Assembly (NCBI GenBank): GCA_003117195.1
Contig: BDSI01000019.1
Coordinates: 744,001-808,000, forward strand
From: Eudorina sp. 2006-703-Eu-15
Taxonomy: Eukaryota > Chlorophyta > Chlorophyceae > Chlamydomonadales > Volvocaceae
Direction of reading: 5' to 3'
Length of the DNA: 64,000 bases
Below are positions 44,701 to 55,879 of this stretch, piece after piece. Position numbers and translations under genes: made by a program. Position 1 is the stretch's first letter. Each line of letters begins with the position of its first letter. Below the pieces are notes generated by a model. The model searched no databases. It was not told the origin of the DNA and worked only from the letters and a program-made list of their open reading frames with translations.

Positions 44701-46034
44701 CGCGCCCAAACATGAAGCCTCCGAGACGTTAAACTAAAGGTTACTCTGACGCCTACCAGCTGAGTCCAGGTTGACGTTGACCACCGGTGGCGCATTGGCG
44801 GGGTCCGAAACCTGGTTGGCCAGGATAGTGTTGAATAGCTCCCGAAGCATGTCCGACGTGACAACACCAATAGCGAGGTTGCCGACTGCATTGTACATCG
44901 AACATCGAATTAACCGCAATCGGTACGGCGTGCGTCACGTAACAGGAGCCTGTACCCAAACGCAAGCTGTAACACTCTCGGTCGTAATGCTTTACAATCA
45001 TGGAAAGTGGCTTGCTAAGTGAGAGTGACCTAGAAAGCTTATGCTCAGCCGACAGAAGCCGGGCAAGCAGTCCCATGTGAACCCCCCGAGATCCAGGTGG
45101 GTCCCGGCCTCTAGCCATGCAGCACTGCACCATACATAACCGAAGGACACAAAGACACACCGTAAATCTCCCGCGCTTTCCGGTCAGCTGTCGCGGCGTT
45201 TGAGGCCTGCTGTTGAACCTGTGGTGGTGCTAAAGCCGCCGCTGCCGCAGCCGCGGCTTGCTGCTGCAGGAGCAGCTGCTGAGCTAACAGCTGCCGCTGG
45301 AGTTGTTGCTGCTGCTGCAAGGCCGCCATTGCCTGGTTGGGTGGGCGCACACAAGGATCACATGCGAGTTCGATTGGAGTCAGGCAGTCATTCGTCGCAC
45401 GATCCTCGACCACCGAACACCTGAATACAGTTAGGGAACCCTTGTTCGCACATGGGACCCGGCCCTCACAGTAGCCCTAGAACAGCCCATCGGCTGGCTG
45501 CTGCAACCAAGCAAGATACCATTACAAGCAGGTGCAGCACGTTCACAAGACACGGACGACTCCGTGAAGCGGGTTACTGAATGACCAACCCGTGGCACAC
45601 CTGAACAGCGCTGATGCTGGCATCATAAGCCAGGGTCTTAGCCCGATCACGACTCTTGCTGCGGCTCTTGCTCCGGCTCCGGCTGTAAGTGCACGTTGAA
45701 CGGGCAAAGCAACAAGACGTTGAATGACATCCGAACAGCCCGCGGCGAAACATGCTGGTCATCATAATTAATTAATCAACCATACCTGCGCCGACGGTCC
45801 CGTGATCGGGAACGCGACCTGCGGTCACGATCCCATCTTCGGGACCTCTCCCGGGACCTGCAAGGATATGCATCCAAAGCCAAAGAAAAGCCACAGAAAA
45901 GGTCAAATGGAAACAAACGCGTGCACTTGCAACTTTGAGCACTTCAAAAGCCCCCTCAAGAAGCGCGCACGTAGGAAGCCATCTCACCTTGACCGCCGCC
46001 TGTCCCTTGAACGTGACCTATCTCTACTACCCAT
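41721..46034 (-). CDS. U2AF65-like splicing factor: RS region, one RRM, UHM
   Basis: Nine exons join in phase to 446 residues: 46034-45988, 45857-45786, 45682-45601, 45332-45161, 44885-44757, 44592-44477, 44031-43996, 43806-43621, 42221-41721. The first three encode an RS region (SRDRSRSRDRRRSR), the next a poly-Gln/Ala tract. An RRM follows at about residues 122-206: IYVGNLAIGVVTSDMLRELF and GRFAFVEFRTRELTDAAIQL, with the long loop (SDPANAPPVVNVNLD) typical of U2AF65 RRM1. A Gln/Ala linker leads to a U2AF-homology motif domain (258-360) with TNVVLLENMV, ILEDVQQEVVKCGPV and GRKFDDNAV, the RxF signature that binds Trp-containing ligand motifs. A Leu/Pro/Gly-rich tail of about 85 residues ends the protein. 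No second RRM is visible. The start at 46034 directly follows an acceptor-like TCTAG, so a 5' exon is possible. Likely a nuclear 3'-splice-site factor. Confidence 0.85.
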
Positions 46035-46529
46035 CTAGAGATAACCAGAAGGGCTTGAAACTGGACGCCTTCCAATGCACAGTTGTTTGGAGAAGTTGTC
46101 CCTTCAGTCTTTGCCAACTATCGCACCTTCCGACTAAACGATATCTACCTCCAACATAACTAACATGCAGCACATGACCACAGTGCCTATGCAATGCGGA
46201 AGAACTTTTCATGACGGCTCCAGGGACAGGCCAAATGACGTACGGCCGCCCTGCCAACTAAGTGCGGGGTCAGACGACTGTTTGTTGATTGCTTCAATTA
46301 GGAAGAAACATTGCTGCGAATTCCAAGGTGCGTGACAGAGCGGTCTGGCGTTGTTCTGTTCATACAGCCTGAGTTCAAAGTGTTGGGAGCACGACGGTTG
46401 ACTTGGACGCCTGCAAACATGGTTGGGTTTTCATATGTATCGTTCGTATTGTCTCCGTAGAGATGTGCATGGAAACCTAGTTGCACCGTCAGTGCGCCGA
46501 AGACCCGCGTTTTCTGCCCACAGGTGTCG
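46035..46529. promoter_or_regulatory. shared divergent promoter region
   Basis: A 495-bp gap separates the start codons of the minus-strand U2AF-like gene and the plus-strand eIF4B-like gene. It is less GC-rich than its neighbours and must hold both promoters and untranslated leaders. No specific factor site could be assigned. Confidence 0.5.
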
Positions 46530-49500
46530 ATGATTCAGAAACCCGCCCTGAAAAACGGCCAGAAGATCATCCATGACGCTACATCAAAAACAAGTTTGGC
46601 GGAGCCCCAGCAGCAGCAGCAGCAGCGGAAGGGCGAAAGGTGCGCGTTAGATCCTTGCGAAGCTGACCATTTTAGGTTGCTTTGTGAGTAGGTGGGCGTG
46701 ATGTTAAGTTAGGATGATATGTGTATTGGCCAAGGATTATCGGCTGTAGAAGTTACCTGAAGTGTCCTTTGGGCCGCGGATCGACGGTCTCGTGTCGACC
46801 CAATGGAAGAGAATGCCCTGCAAATATTTATTGTTGTTGCTTTTTCTATCACTCATTTCTGCTGCATGCATGCCTCTGTGATGCAGGCCAAGCCATGTTC
46901 AGGACGTAGCGAAGAGCGGGAACGGCGGTCAGCACCACTTCGCCAGCAATGGCGTCGCTAATGGGCATGTGGAGAATGGAAGGAGCCATCTGTCGAACGG
47001 TTCGAACGGCATAGCGCACGCGCCGCGGAACGGTACCCAGGGACGCCAAGATGGCAACGCTCACGGTCACGCCAACGGCAAACCCGTACCCGCAGCCAAT
47101 GGAAACGGCATACCTCCTCGGCCTTCTGCGTATGGTGGAGTCAACTCTTCCGCCGGCGGTAAAGCTGCCGGGAAGCTTGCCAACCACGGCACAAATTCTG
47201 GTTCCGTGGCCGGCACCGACGGAAAGCAATATGTCGCTGGGCCAGCAGTGCAGTCTGCTCCTGGTGGCAGTCGAGGTCGCGACACGGGCGCTGCTGGCGG
47301 CCCCCATCCCAACGGAGGCCATGCCGCAGTTGGCAACGGCGTCGTCCCGGGTGGCGAGGGAGGGCCAGGAGGGCGGAGTCGGGACGCACGCCGCCGTGGC
47401 CCACGCGGCCGGGGTGGGAACGAAGCCGTTCCCACCGGCGCCGAGCCATTCACTAGCGGCAGCGGCTCTGGAGCTGGAGGCTCCGGAGGTGGAGCGCCCG
47501 AGCGTGTGCCAGACAAGGCTGGGCGCCCGCGTCCGGAGCGGCGCCCACGCAGTTCCGTGCAGGAGACTGCTGCGGAGAACGGCAACCCTGTGGTCCAGGC
47601 GGACGCCGCAGTTGATGCCAACGGCGCCCGTGCCCCAATCAACCACGAGGATGCGGAGCGTGGCGGACAGCGGAGCGGCCGGGCCAGGGGACGGCGTGGC
47701 CGCGGCGGACAGGCCGGTGGACCTGCGGGTGCGGCCGGCGAGCACGATGACGAGGGGCAGCGTGCGGCTCTTTCGGGCCAGCCTGGCGGTACCGGACCGG
47801 ACGGACTGCAGGAGAGGTTGCCGCGGCAGCCGCGGCAGAGGCCGCCTAAGGCGCCCCGTCCGCCTTCGCAGAATGGTACAATCGAGGGGGACGCCACTGC
47901 ACTGCCCGATGGCCAGGTCCCTCAGAACGGGGCTGGCAAGCAGCCACGGAAGCCGCGGGAGCCGAGGCCGCAGCAGCAGCGCGAGCAAGGCCAGAAGCCG
48001 AGGACCCAGGATGCGGAGGTCGGCGAGAGGGACCCTGCGGCGCCCGAGGCCATCGGTCGTGGGCCGGGCAAGGGCCGTGGAGGCAGGCGCCGTAACGGCG
48101 GAGGTTCTGACGCTGGCGGAAGTGGCGGTGGCAGCGTGGAGGTAAGAGAAGTTTTGCAGCAGTGATAACTGGTACGCGCGAAGTGCACTAATCACTTGTC
48201 ACTGATGTGAGGTATAGTCAGGTGCGCGCATGTTGGTGCGTGGACATTTTCGAACTGTTTCCATTGAAGTCATGTACGTAAGCAGCAAGACTTGAAGCAG
48301 ACTTTGATACAATACGTGCTCTCTGATCTCAATCATGTTCCCGCTCTCTTTCACCCATCTGCGGAAATATTCCTGCATCCTCGTAGGCTGCTGCTGGTTC
48401 CGGAGCCGCTGCGGGCCAGCCTGACGTTGAGGGAGCTCCCACTGGTCGGCGCCAAAGGCCACCCCGCCCTCCGCGCCAGCAGCCACCACCGCCGCCTCCG
48501 CAGGAGTCACAGCAGCAGCAGCCCAAGATGCTTGACCAGCCAGTTGCTGCCGCGCCTTCCCTGGTCACTGAGCAGGCGGCGGCACCTACCGATGTCAAGA
48601 CCTCTTTCCACCCAGGGGCCATGGCGATGCAGGCGGTTGACGCGGTGTCTCACCCACCGGCGGACATGTCCTTGCCGGCTAGCATGCACATGCCGCAGAA
48701 CCCGCAGGCGCTTATGGGCCAACAGCAGCAACAGCACCCACTGTCGCAGCAGCAGCAATACCCGCCGCCGCCCTTCCAGGATGGACAGCAGCTTGTGGAT
48801 TTCTCACAGCAGCAGTATCTCCTGCAGCAAATGCTGCCGCAGCACCAGTACCCGCCGATGCCGGAGTTCCAGCAACAACACTTCCTGCAGCAGCACCAGT
48901 TCGAGCCCGCGTTCCAGCAGTTTCAGCAGCAGCTGCTGCAGCACCACCTGGCGCCGCCGCCGGGGCCCGGTGCGCACAACTTTATGCCCGGGCCGTTCAA
49001 CGGGCCGGGTGGTCCCATGGCAGATGCAGGCCCGCTGCCGCCGGCGTTCTTTGCTCCAGGTGTCAACGCTTACGGCCAGATGCTGGCGCCTCCACAGCCA
49101 CCCACCTTCGGCACTATGTCGCCTGGCTCTCACGTGCCGGGGCCGGACATAGCGCCAGCGCCGCCGGGGCCTCAGCAGCACATGGTGCCACCTCAGGACT
49201 TCCTGATGGCTCAGCATATCCCTCATCAGCTCATGCAGCATCAGCACCAGCTGAATAGCCAGATCCCGCCACCGGCGCTTGAGAGCGCGGCTACGCTGCA
49301 GGAGCAACAGCGCGAGGCCGTCGGGGAGAGCGCGCCGGCAGCGCCGGTCGTCCCGGCTTCAGAGATAGCGGCGACTACCGCGGTTGCTGAGCCAGATCGT
49401 GCGCCTGCAAGCCCTGCGGTCGCCGCACCGACGGCAGACGCGGCTGTTGACGCCCCCGCGGCACCTACGGTCGAGCCTGCGCCTGAGTTGCCGCAAGCGG

Positions 49501-51096
49501 AGCCTGTGAAGAACGAGTGGGCCGATCGCTTGGCACAGCAGGCGCTGGCCCGTATGAACGCTGTCAAGTCGAGCCTCATTTCAGGTGCGACGGGAAGAGT
49601 GTTTTAGTTGTTGCAGGGTATTTGATGAGCCCATGTGATGTTCGAATGAATTGTGAGCAGACTGCTGCACAGGCGGTTTGTTGCTTACACGACGGCCTTC
49701 AGGATTGTGATAAGGAGTACTGCATGGCATGTCCCCTATGTACAGCAGTGCTATTGCAAAAGCATGGAGTCGATGACACTGGGATTGACGAAGGGTTCAT
49801 GACCTTTGATATTCGCAGATCTGTTTATCAACATGAGTCCTTGCAGTTATGGCACTCTCCTTGGCACCAGCCGCAATGCCTTGAAATTAAACCCTATCTC
49901 TCCTGATCTCCTTGGCGCCGAACCCTTTCACTGCATTTGTCACAGGCGGTAGCAGCTTTCCAGGGGGCCTGCGAGGTGGCGTCGAGGACAGGGCCCGCGG
50001 CGCCGTTGCGCCCGTCCGTCCTGCGCCCTACTCCAACGGCAGCGGCGGTGCCCTGACCTCGCCGCGAGCCTCCCTGCAGGCCAGCGGCAACAGCAATGCC
50101 GTCGCGGAGCCGGACGCGATGCGGCGCAGCTTCGGAGACTTGGAGAATGGAGCTCGGCGCAACGGCGGCAGCGCGACCAACATGCCGGATAACTGGCGGA
50201 ACGGCAGCACCGGCAGCGGCGCCCCCCTTACTGGCGACGCGGCCAGTGGATGGCGTGCAAGCTTGGCGCCCACAGGTGCTGCCGACGCAGCAGATGCCTG
50301 GCGCGCTCGCGGAACCGCCGATGAGGTCCCTGAAGTTCAGGCCCCAGCGCCGTACCAGCCTCCGCGCCGCGAGGAGTCTCCCCCACCGCCGACGAACAGC
50401 GCTGCTGCGGCTGCATTGTTGAATGGTCGACCGAAGCTGAACCTGCAGCCACGGACGAAGCCGCCGCCGCTGGCGCCCGCGCCGGGTTCCGGCTCGTTGG
50501 AGCCGCCGACCGCTGCGAACGGCTCCGCGGGTCCCGCAGTGGCCACCTCATCCGTCGGCTCGCGCTCGTCGATCTTCGGCGCGGCTCGGCCGCGTGAGGA
50601 GGTCCTCCGTGAACGGGGCGTTGCGGAGCCGGAGCGCCTTACCGCGAGCAATGTGGCTTATTCCAACGGCAGCGGTTCCGTCGGCATGGCTAGCCGCGTT
50701 GGCGGTCGCGCGGGAAGCGTTACCAGCGGCGCCAGCGACGAAGACCAGTGGCAGACTGTCGGCAAGGGCGGTCGCAGCAAGCCGCCGCCGACGTCCGCGG
50801 ATGTGGGAAATGCTTTGCTGGATGCAACGTCGGATCCGTTCTTCACGGGCCGCACCTCGGGCGTGACGGTCGTCGGTCGCAACATCCCGTCCGGTCGGCC
50901 GTTTGGCGGTGGCGGCGGCCAGTACGGCAGTGGAAGCTACGGCAAGGGCAGCTTCGGCAGCCATGGCGCGGCCAGCGGCGACACCTACATGAACGCATAC
51001 GGCGCGAGTCGCGGTTATGGCAACACCTACGGGCACGATGACGACGACCCGATTTTCAAGCGCGGTCTGCCGACGCGCCACGATGGCCTTTTCTGA
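46530..51096 (+). CDS. eIF4B-like, Q-rich and RG-rich RNA-associated protein
   Basis: Four exons join in phase to 1237 residues: 46530-46639, 46887-48141, 48387-49584, 49946-51096. The N-terminal 450 residues are Asn/Gly/His-rich with Arg-Gly clusters (RRRGPRGRGG, RARGRRGRGGQ). Exon 3 is a Gln/Pro/Met-rich, prion-like region with few charged residues, ending in EWADRLAQQALARM. Exon 4 carries RPKLNLQPR (about residue 1016) and SSIFGAARPREEVLRERG (about 1063), spaced as in eIF4B, where RPKLNLKPR precedes SIFGGAKP, and then DEDQWQTVGKGG. I infer a translation-initiation or mRNP function in the cytoplasm. No RRM is seen, so it is not a canonical eIF4B; the family call rests on the two short motifs. 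Confidence 0.7.
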
Positions 51097-52111
51097 ACGG
51101 TTTGCAATGATGAGTCGCCTGGCGGATGGTGCGGTGGGTGGCAGCAGGGGTTTATACGTCTTGCACGGTCTGATCTGGTGTGGCGTGGTTTGGCGGGAGG
51201 GCGCTAAGAAGCACAAATTTTGAGTAGGTTTTGTTGTGACAGACGGTGTGTGATTTTCCTTTTCCTTCAGGGTTTGTGTCCTGGAGAAATGTCCGGTGCT
51301 TTGTGGTAGCGCAACTTTCCCATGGTGGTTATGACGACGATTGGTCATATCGCTGTGGTGTCCGTGGCTGCTAGGACGTTTTCGAACATGTATGAGGCCA
51401 ACTCCTCACGCTGTACCATGTTTTTTTGTCTGCCGAACGTTTCGGCTCGACGCAGGTTAGGCTTTGTTCTGCTGCGGGTTTGTTAGGACGATGGGAAGTA
51501 TCGGCAAACGGTGAGAAACAGTGCGATCAATTATTTTGAGGGATTGGTGCCATATTGTAAACGGAGTGAGCTGGTGACCGGGACGACGTGCTTGCTCAGC
51601 GGTTTCTGCGCGTACCTAGTACGCCGATGCGAATCTGTTATTCAGGCGCTGTGGGAGAATCATTTGGACACTCCCAAGGTGAAATGCTCAGTGTGGGCGA
51701 CAGATGAAAAGGTTGCGTCCCACGGGTCACACGCATGGACGATATGTCCACAGAAGATGCGGGAGCCTGCGCGCGCCTTCATGTGTCGAGCGAAAGCCCC
51801 CGCAGCTCTCGCTTAACGTAGCAGCTATCAAGCGGTTCTGTCTGGGTCAGTCCCTTCGCCAGCAGATGTGTGTTATGGATTCGCTCGTTCAGCCCCTGCC
51901 TGCACTGTACAGTCGCACGCCCCGCTAGTACTCGTAGTGCACGATCTGAGCAACGCCTGTCGAAGCTTCTTTCGATTTCAACGGTTAACGCAGACACCGA
52001 AAACTAACGACACCTGACAACGCAACACAGGATTGCTGATACTCCCACCCTTCGTTCCTTTCCGAATCGCCACAAAAAACCTCTAATCTTCCGTCATATG
52101 ACGTCGAGCTT
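51097..52111. other. 3' flank and intergenic
   Basis: The first part is the 3' untranslated region of the eIF4B-like gene, the last part the leader of TANGO2. The stretch is T-rich, with no conserved coding region. Confidence 0.5.
51556..51560 (+). terminator. TGTAA poly(A) signal of the eIF4B-like gene
   Basis: TGTAA lies 460 bp after the stop codon, the first on the plus strand downstream of the gene. Confidence 0.55.
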
Positions 52112-55100
52112 ATGTGCCTCGTCTTCTTTATCTTTGGGTGCGGTCCACCTCAGCCGCAGCTTCTTCTCGCCTTTAATCGGGACGAATACTGCAAAAGGTA
52201 CCAAATTATTCAATTTGATTATCTCAATATTTTTGCCCCCTCGCAAACCTTGCCGTGACGGGCCCCATCTCCTTTGCGCCATCCTAACCCCACCGCGCGC
52301 ACCCCGCACCTTCTCACACCCCCCTCCACGCTCCACCCTCACCCGCCCCACACATCGCCGGCACCACATCCCCACGGCCCCCTCCCCCCTCCCAAACATG
52401 TCTGCGCTGGCCCCACCGCTCCCCGGCAGGCCGACTGAGCCGCTGCACTTCTGGCAGCACAGCGACGGCGTCCTCGCGGGCCGTGACCTGGGCAGCGGCG
52501 GCACCTGGCTGGGGGTGCAGGTCCGCACGGCCCGTGTCGCCTTCCTGACGAACCTGCGGGCTCGAGACCCGCTGGAGCCCAGCAACTCGGCGGGCCACGT
52601 CAGCGGCGCGCCCCCCTACGCCAGCCGCGGCGAGCTCGTCACGCGGTTCCTGTCGAGCACCTCCTCGCCCGAGGAGTACCTTGAGGTGCGCGGTGTTCTT
52701 TCGCTGTGTTCAAGGCAGACACCGGTCGATAGCGAGAAACGTGTCTACAGCTAGGGAAACCCGGCGGAACCGCCCAGGCCCATCATACGGTGCTTTCCAG
52801 GTTCACCTGCCATGCACTCACCGGAGAAGTGGTGCGGCATTTGCAAGAGTCTAGGGTTTCGGACGGGCTGCGTGTGTGCGCGCGCGCGTGTTGTGACGAG
52901 GTCCGCCGGGGATGGTGCGGCGGGGCCCCGCGCTGGCTGGTTCCGGAGGGGTGCAAGCATGCGGGGTGCAAGCATGCGGGTATGCGGCCTTGCCCCGGAG
53001 CAAGCGAGCGGGGCTCTCCCCGGGCACATGCCCACCGGGTCGGGGACGCATGGCAGCTCCCTCCCGCCCAGGGACAGGGAGGGAGGGTAATTGGTAGACA
53101 GGGAGGTCGCGTGCAGCCACCGGTAGCAATGTGTTCGTGACACCACGGCGTGATGCGGTGCAGTGCGGTGCAGCGTATACCGTAATAAGTGCGGGATACC
53201 CTCGGCCTCTGCCCTCCGCGACCATCCCCCCCCTTGTCAATAAAGACAGCGAAAGACAGCAACCATCAACCCCATCCCCCGTTTCTCCTTCCTCACCTCA
53301 CGCTTCCCACAAACGTGCTGGTCTGGGCTGGTCTGGGCTGGTCTGGGCTGGTCTGGGCTGGTCTGGGCTGGTCTGGGCTGGTCTGGGCTGGTTTATTCAT
53401 TAACGGTCCCGCGGCCGGCAGTCCATCCCGCGCGACCGCTACCACGGCTTCAACCTGGTGGTGGGGGACCTGTCGGCGGACCCGCGGGTCGGGGCCTTCG
53501 CCTACAGCAACAACGCCGTGGAGGAGGGCCAGTCGCCGGCCACCGCGGGCGGCCCCGGCCTGGAGGCGCTACAGCCCCGTGCCCCCGGACTGCTGCAGCG
53601 GCATCAAGAGGGATCCGAGGGACGCGGAAGGGACCGTTCCGGTCATCCGGAGGGGCGGCCAAATGTCAGCGCCGCCGGTGTGGACCCAGCGGCTGCAGCT
53701 GCAACCCCAGCCGCACCCCAAGCCGCAGCTGATGAGGCAGATGGGACGCCTGGGGGTGGCCGGTCGCGGCCGGTCCAGCTGCTTGAGCCGGGCCAGGTGT
53801 ACGGTGAGAGCCGCGGTCAACGCTGCGCGGCGGTGGATGCGGACGCAGACCTCACCGCCACGACGGCGCCGTTGTTTTCGTTGCTTTGCGGCGGCGCGGC
53901 CCTTTCACCCCCCAACCCCCATCCCCGCAAGCCCGCACCCGTGCGCGCCCCGGCTTGATGCTCCCTGCCCTGCCTGCGTGGCGGTTCACCCACCACATCC
54001 GCGCTGTGGGCTCCACATGTTCGGGGGCTTCGCTGCGCCCGTCGCATGTCACGCACTCCCTGCCTTGCCTGCCTGCGAACACGCACACCAGGGGTTGGTT
54101 CCACACGGGTTTTTAGGGTTTTATTAACACGCGGCACGCGCTTGGATGTGGGTGTGTGGGGACGCAACGATTGGCCTCTTGCCGCAGGGCTGAGCAACGG
54201 GCGGCTGATGGAGTGGCCCAAAGTGGCGACCGGGCTGGAGGTGTTCGGCCGCCTGCTGCCCGATGTCGTACAAGGTACGGGGTGTACGGAGTACCGGTAC
54301 GACGATCAACATCACAGGTCACAGGTGTCGGTAGGAGTGGCGGCATGGGATTCGCGGTGGTGTCGTACGACGAGGAAGCTTACTAAACCCTGCTGCGACG
54401 AGAGGGTTTCAATGAGTTACAGCCTCAGAATCGGGGTGCTGTAAGTTGATGGTACGATGCCGTACTTTGCCGCAAATGCAGTCGTATCCATCGGCCGTGG
54501 GGGCATTGATAAGTCGCAACTGGCATTATTTTTGTGTCGGCTGCACCGTAAGCCAAGTTATCGCAGGCATTTTTTCCACCGCAACCCTCAAGACGTGTCA
54601 GGAGGACGAAGCGGAGTAGGAGCCCGCGACTCCTTCCACAGCTCAAACCACCCTCTGCACTCGGTCGTACACAGGCCGGGAGGTGCCGTACGACCGGATC
54701 TTCGGCGAGCTGCTAGGCGACAGCCGGCGGCTGGTGCCGATGGGCGCTAAGGCCGCGGACGCCGTGGCGGCGAGTGCGGCCGCAGCTGGCGGCAGCGCGG
54801 CTAAGGGCCCGGCCGCCGGGCCCAACCCCGCCGACACCAGCACCAAGCCGAGTGAGGATGCGGCGCTGGAGGCCGCGGCGACGGAGGTTGCCGCCGCCGC
54901 CGCGGTGGGCGCCGCCACAGCGCGTCAGGAGGCGGCGGAAGGGCGGCCGGAGTCACAGGAGGGTCCCGACGGCGGCACAGCAGTGACGGCGGCAGGGGCC
55001 GGCGGCGGCGGCGGCGGCGACGACGCCGTGGGCCCTATGGACGCTGCCACCTTCGCGGAGCTGCTGGAGCACCTCACCAGCGGCCGGTTCGTGACCGAGG

Positions 55101-55879
55101 TGCAGTCTCCGGTGCGTGTGGGGCTGCGAGGGGTCTGCGGATACGTCTACCAATTTCCTGCACGCCTCCTTCCCCCACGTTCCAATTCTCTGATTTTCCA
55201 ACCCCTCCCCCTCCCCATCCCCGATGGGCACCTGCCACCCCGATGTCGATGTCAATATCGTTGGGGTCCGCTGTAACATTCATTCATTCAATATCGATGT
55301 CGGTATCGGATGTCGGTATTGGTGCTGGGCTGAGCTGGGGCCAGCGGGCGGCCGCAAGGCCTCGTCGCGTCGCAAACGGCCGGCGCTTGACCCGGCGCAG
55401 GCCGGCGGGGCCCTGTACCGGTGCCGGGGCTGCGGAGGTCCTGTCGTGTGCCTGGCCCCGTTGTGGGACCAGCAGGTGTCATTGGCAGTCTCTGGTGTCT
55501 CTGTAATCTGTCAGTCAAGGGTATCAACAATTCAACTAGACAACCCAGCGCTGCGGTGACATGCGGCCTAGGGAGGTGGGGCACCGCGCCGTGATCGTGA
55601 ACCCGTGTCTGAAACCCTGAACCCACATACATGTGCGCCTCATGTGGCGCCCCGCGCGCGGCCCTGACGATGTCCTGCTGCATGCAGTACGGGCCGTACG
55701 GCACTCGCAGCCAGACCGTCATCGTCGTCTGGCACGACGGCTCGGCGGAGGCTCGGGAGCGGCATCGCCGCGACGACGGCAGCTGGGCCGAGGTGGCGGT
55801 GCCGTTCGGGATGGGGGCGGCGGGCGGAACGGCGACGGCGGCGACGGCGGCGGGCGGAGTGGCGGCGGCGCCGAGCTGA
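52112..55879 (+). CDS. TANGO2: TANGO2 / NRDE family protein
   Basis: Six exons join in phase to 479 residues: 52112-52197, 52430-52685, 53422-53803, 54188-54274, 54675-55111, 55688-55879. The N-terminus MCLVFFIFGC and LLLAFNRDEYCKRP carry the hallmark Met-Cys start and NRDE motif (residues 22-25). GGTWLGVQ and VAFLTNLR follow, then RGELVTRFLSS, YHGFNLVVGDLS, VYGLSNGRLMEWPKV and the C-terminal YGTRSQTVIVVWHDG. The order matches human TANGO2 (276 residues), a conserved protein linked to mitochondrial, ER and heme or lipid homeostasis. The extra 200 residues are Ala/Gly/Gln-rich inserts in exons 3 and 5. Intron 5 contains a short LINE-tail insertion with a sense TGTAA. Confidence 0.92.
53317..53394 (+). 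repeat. 10-bp tandem repeat GGTCTGGGCT
   Basis: About seven head-to-tail copies of a 10-bp unit end 28 bp before the 3' splice site of TANGO2 exon 3, within the branch-site region of that intron. Confidence 0.9.
54010..54125 (-). repeat. dispersed repeat, reverse copy
   Basis: The reverse complement reads AAACCCG...GTGTGCGTGTTCGCAGGC then GGCAGGGAGTGCGTGACATG, matching the unit at about 11476-11560 in the cyclic-nucleotide-binding gene. It lies in TANGO2 intron 3. Confidence 0.6.
55261..55290 (+). mobile_element. 30-bp LINE tail insertion with target-site duplication
   Basis: TTGGGGTCCGCTGTAACATT plus CATTCATTCA matches the 3' terminus of the LINE ending at 25892. TCAATATCG occurs immediately before it (55252-55260) and at its end (55288-55296, overlapping the tail by three bases), the mark of target-primed insertion. 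It lies in the sense direction in TANGO2 intron 5. Confidence 0.85.
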
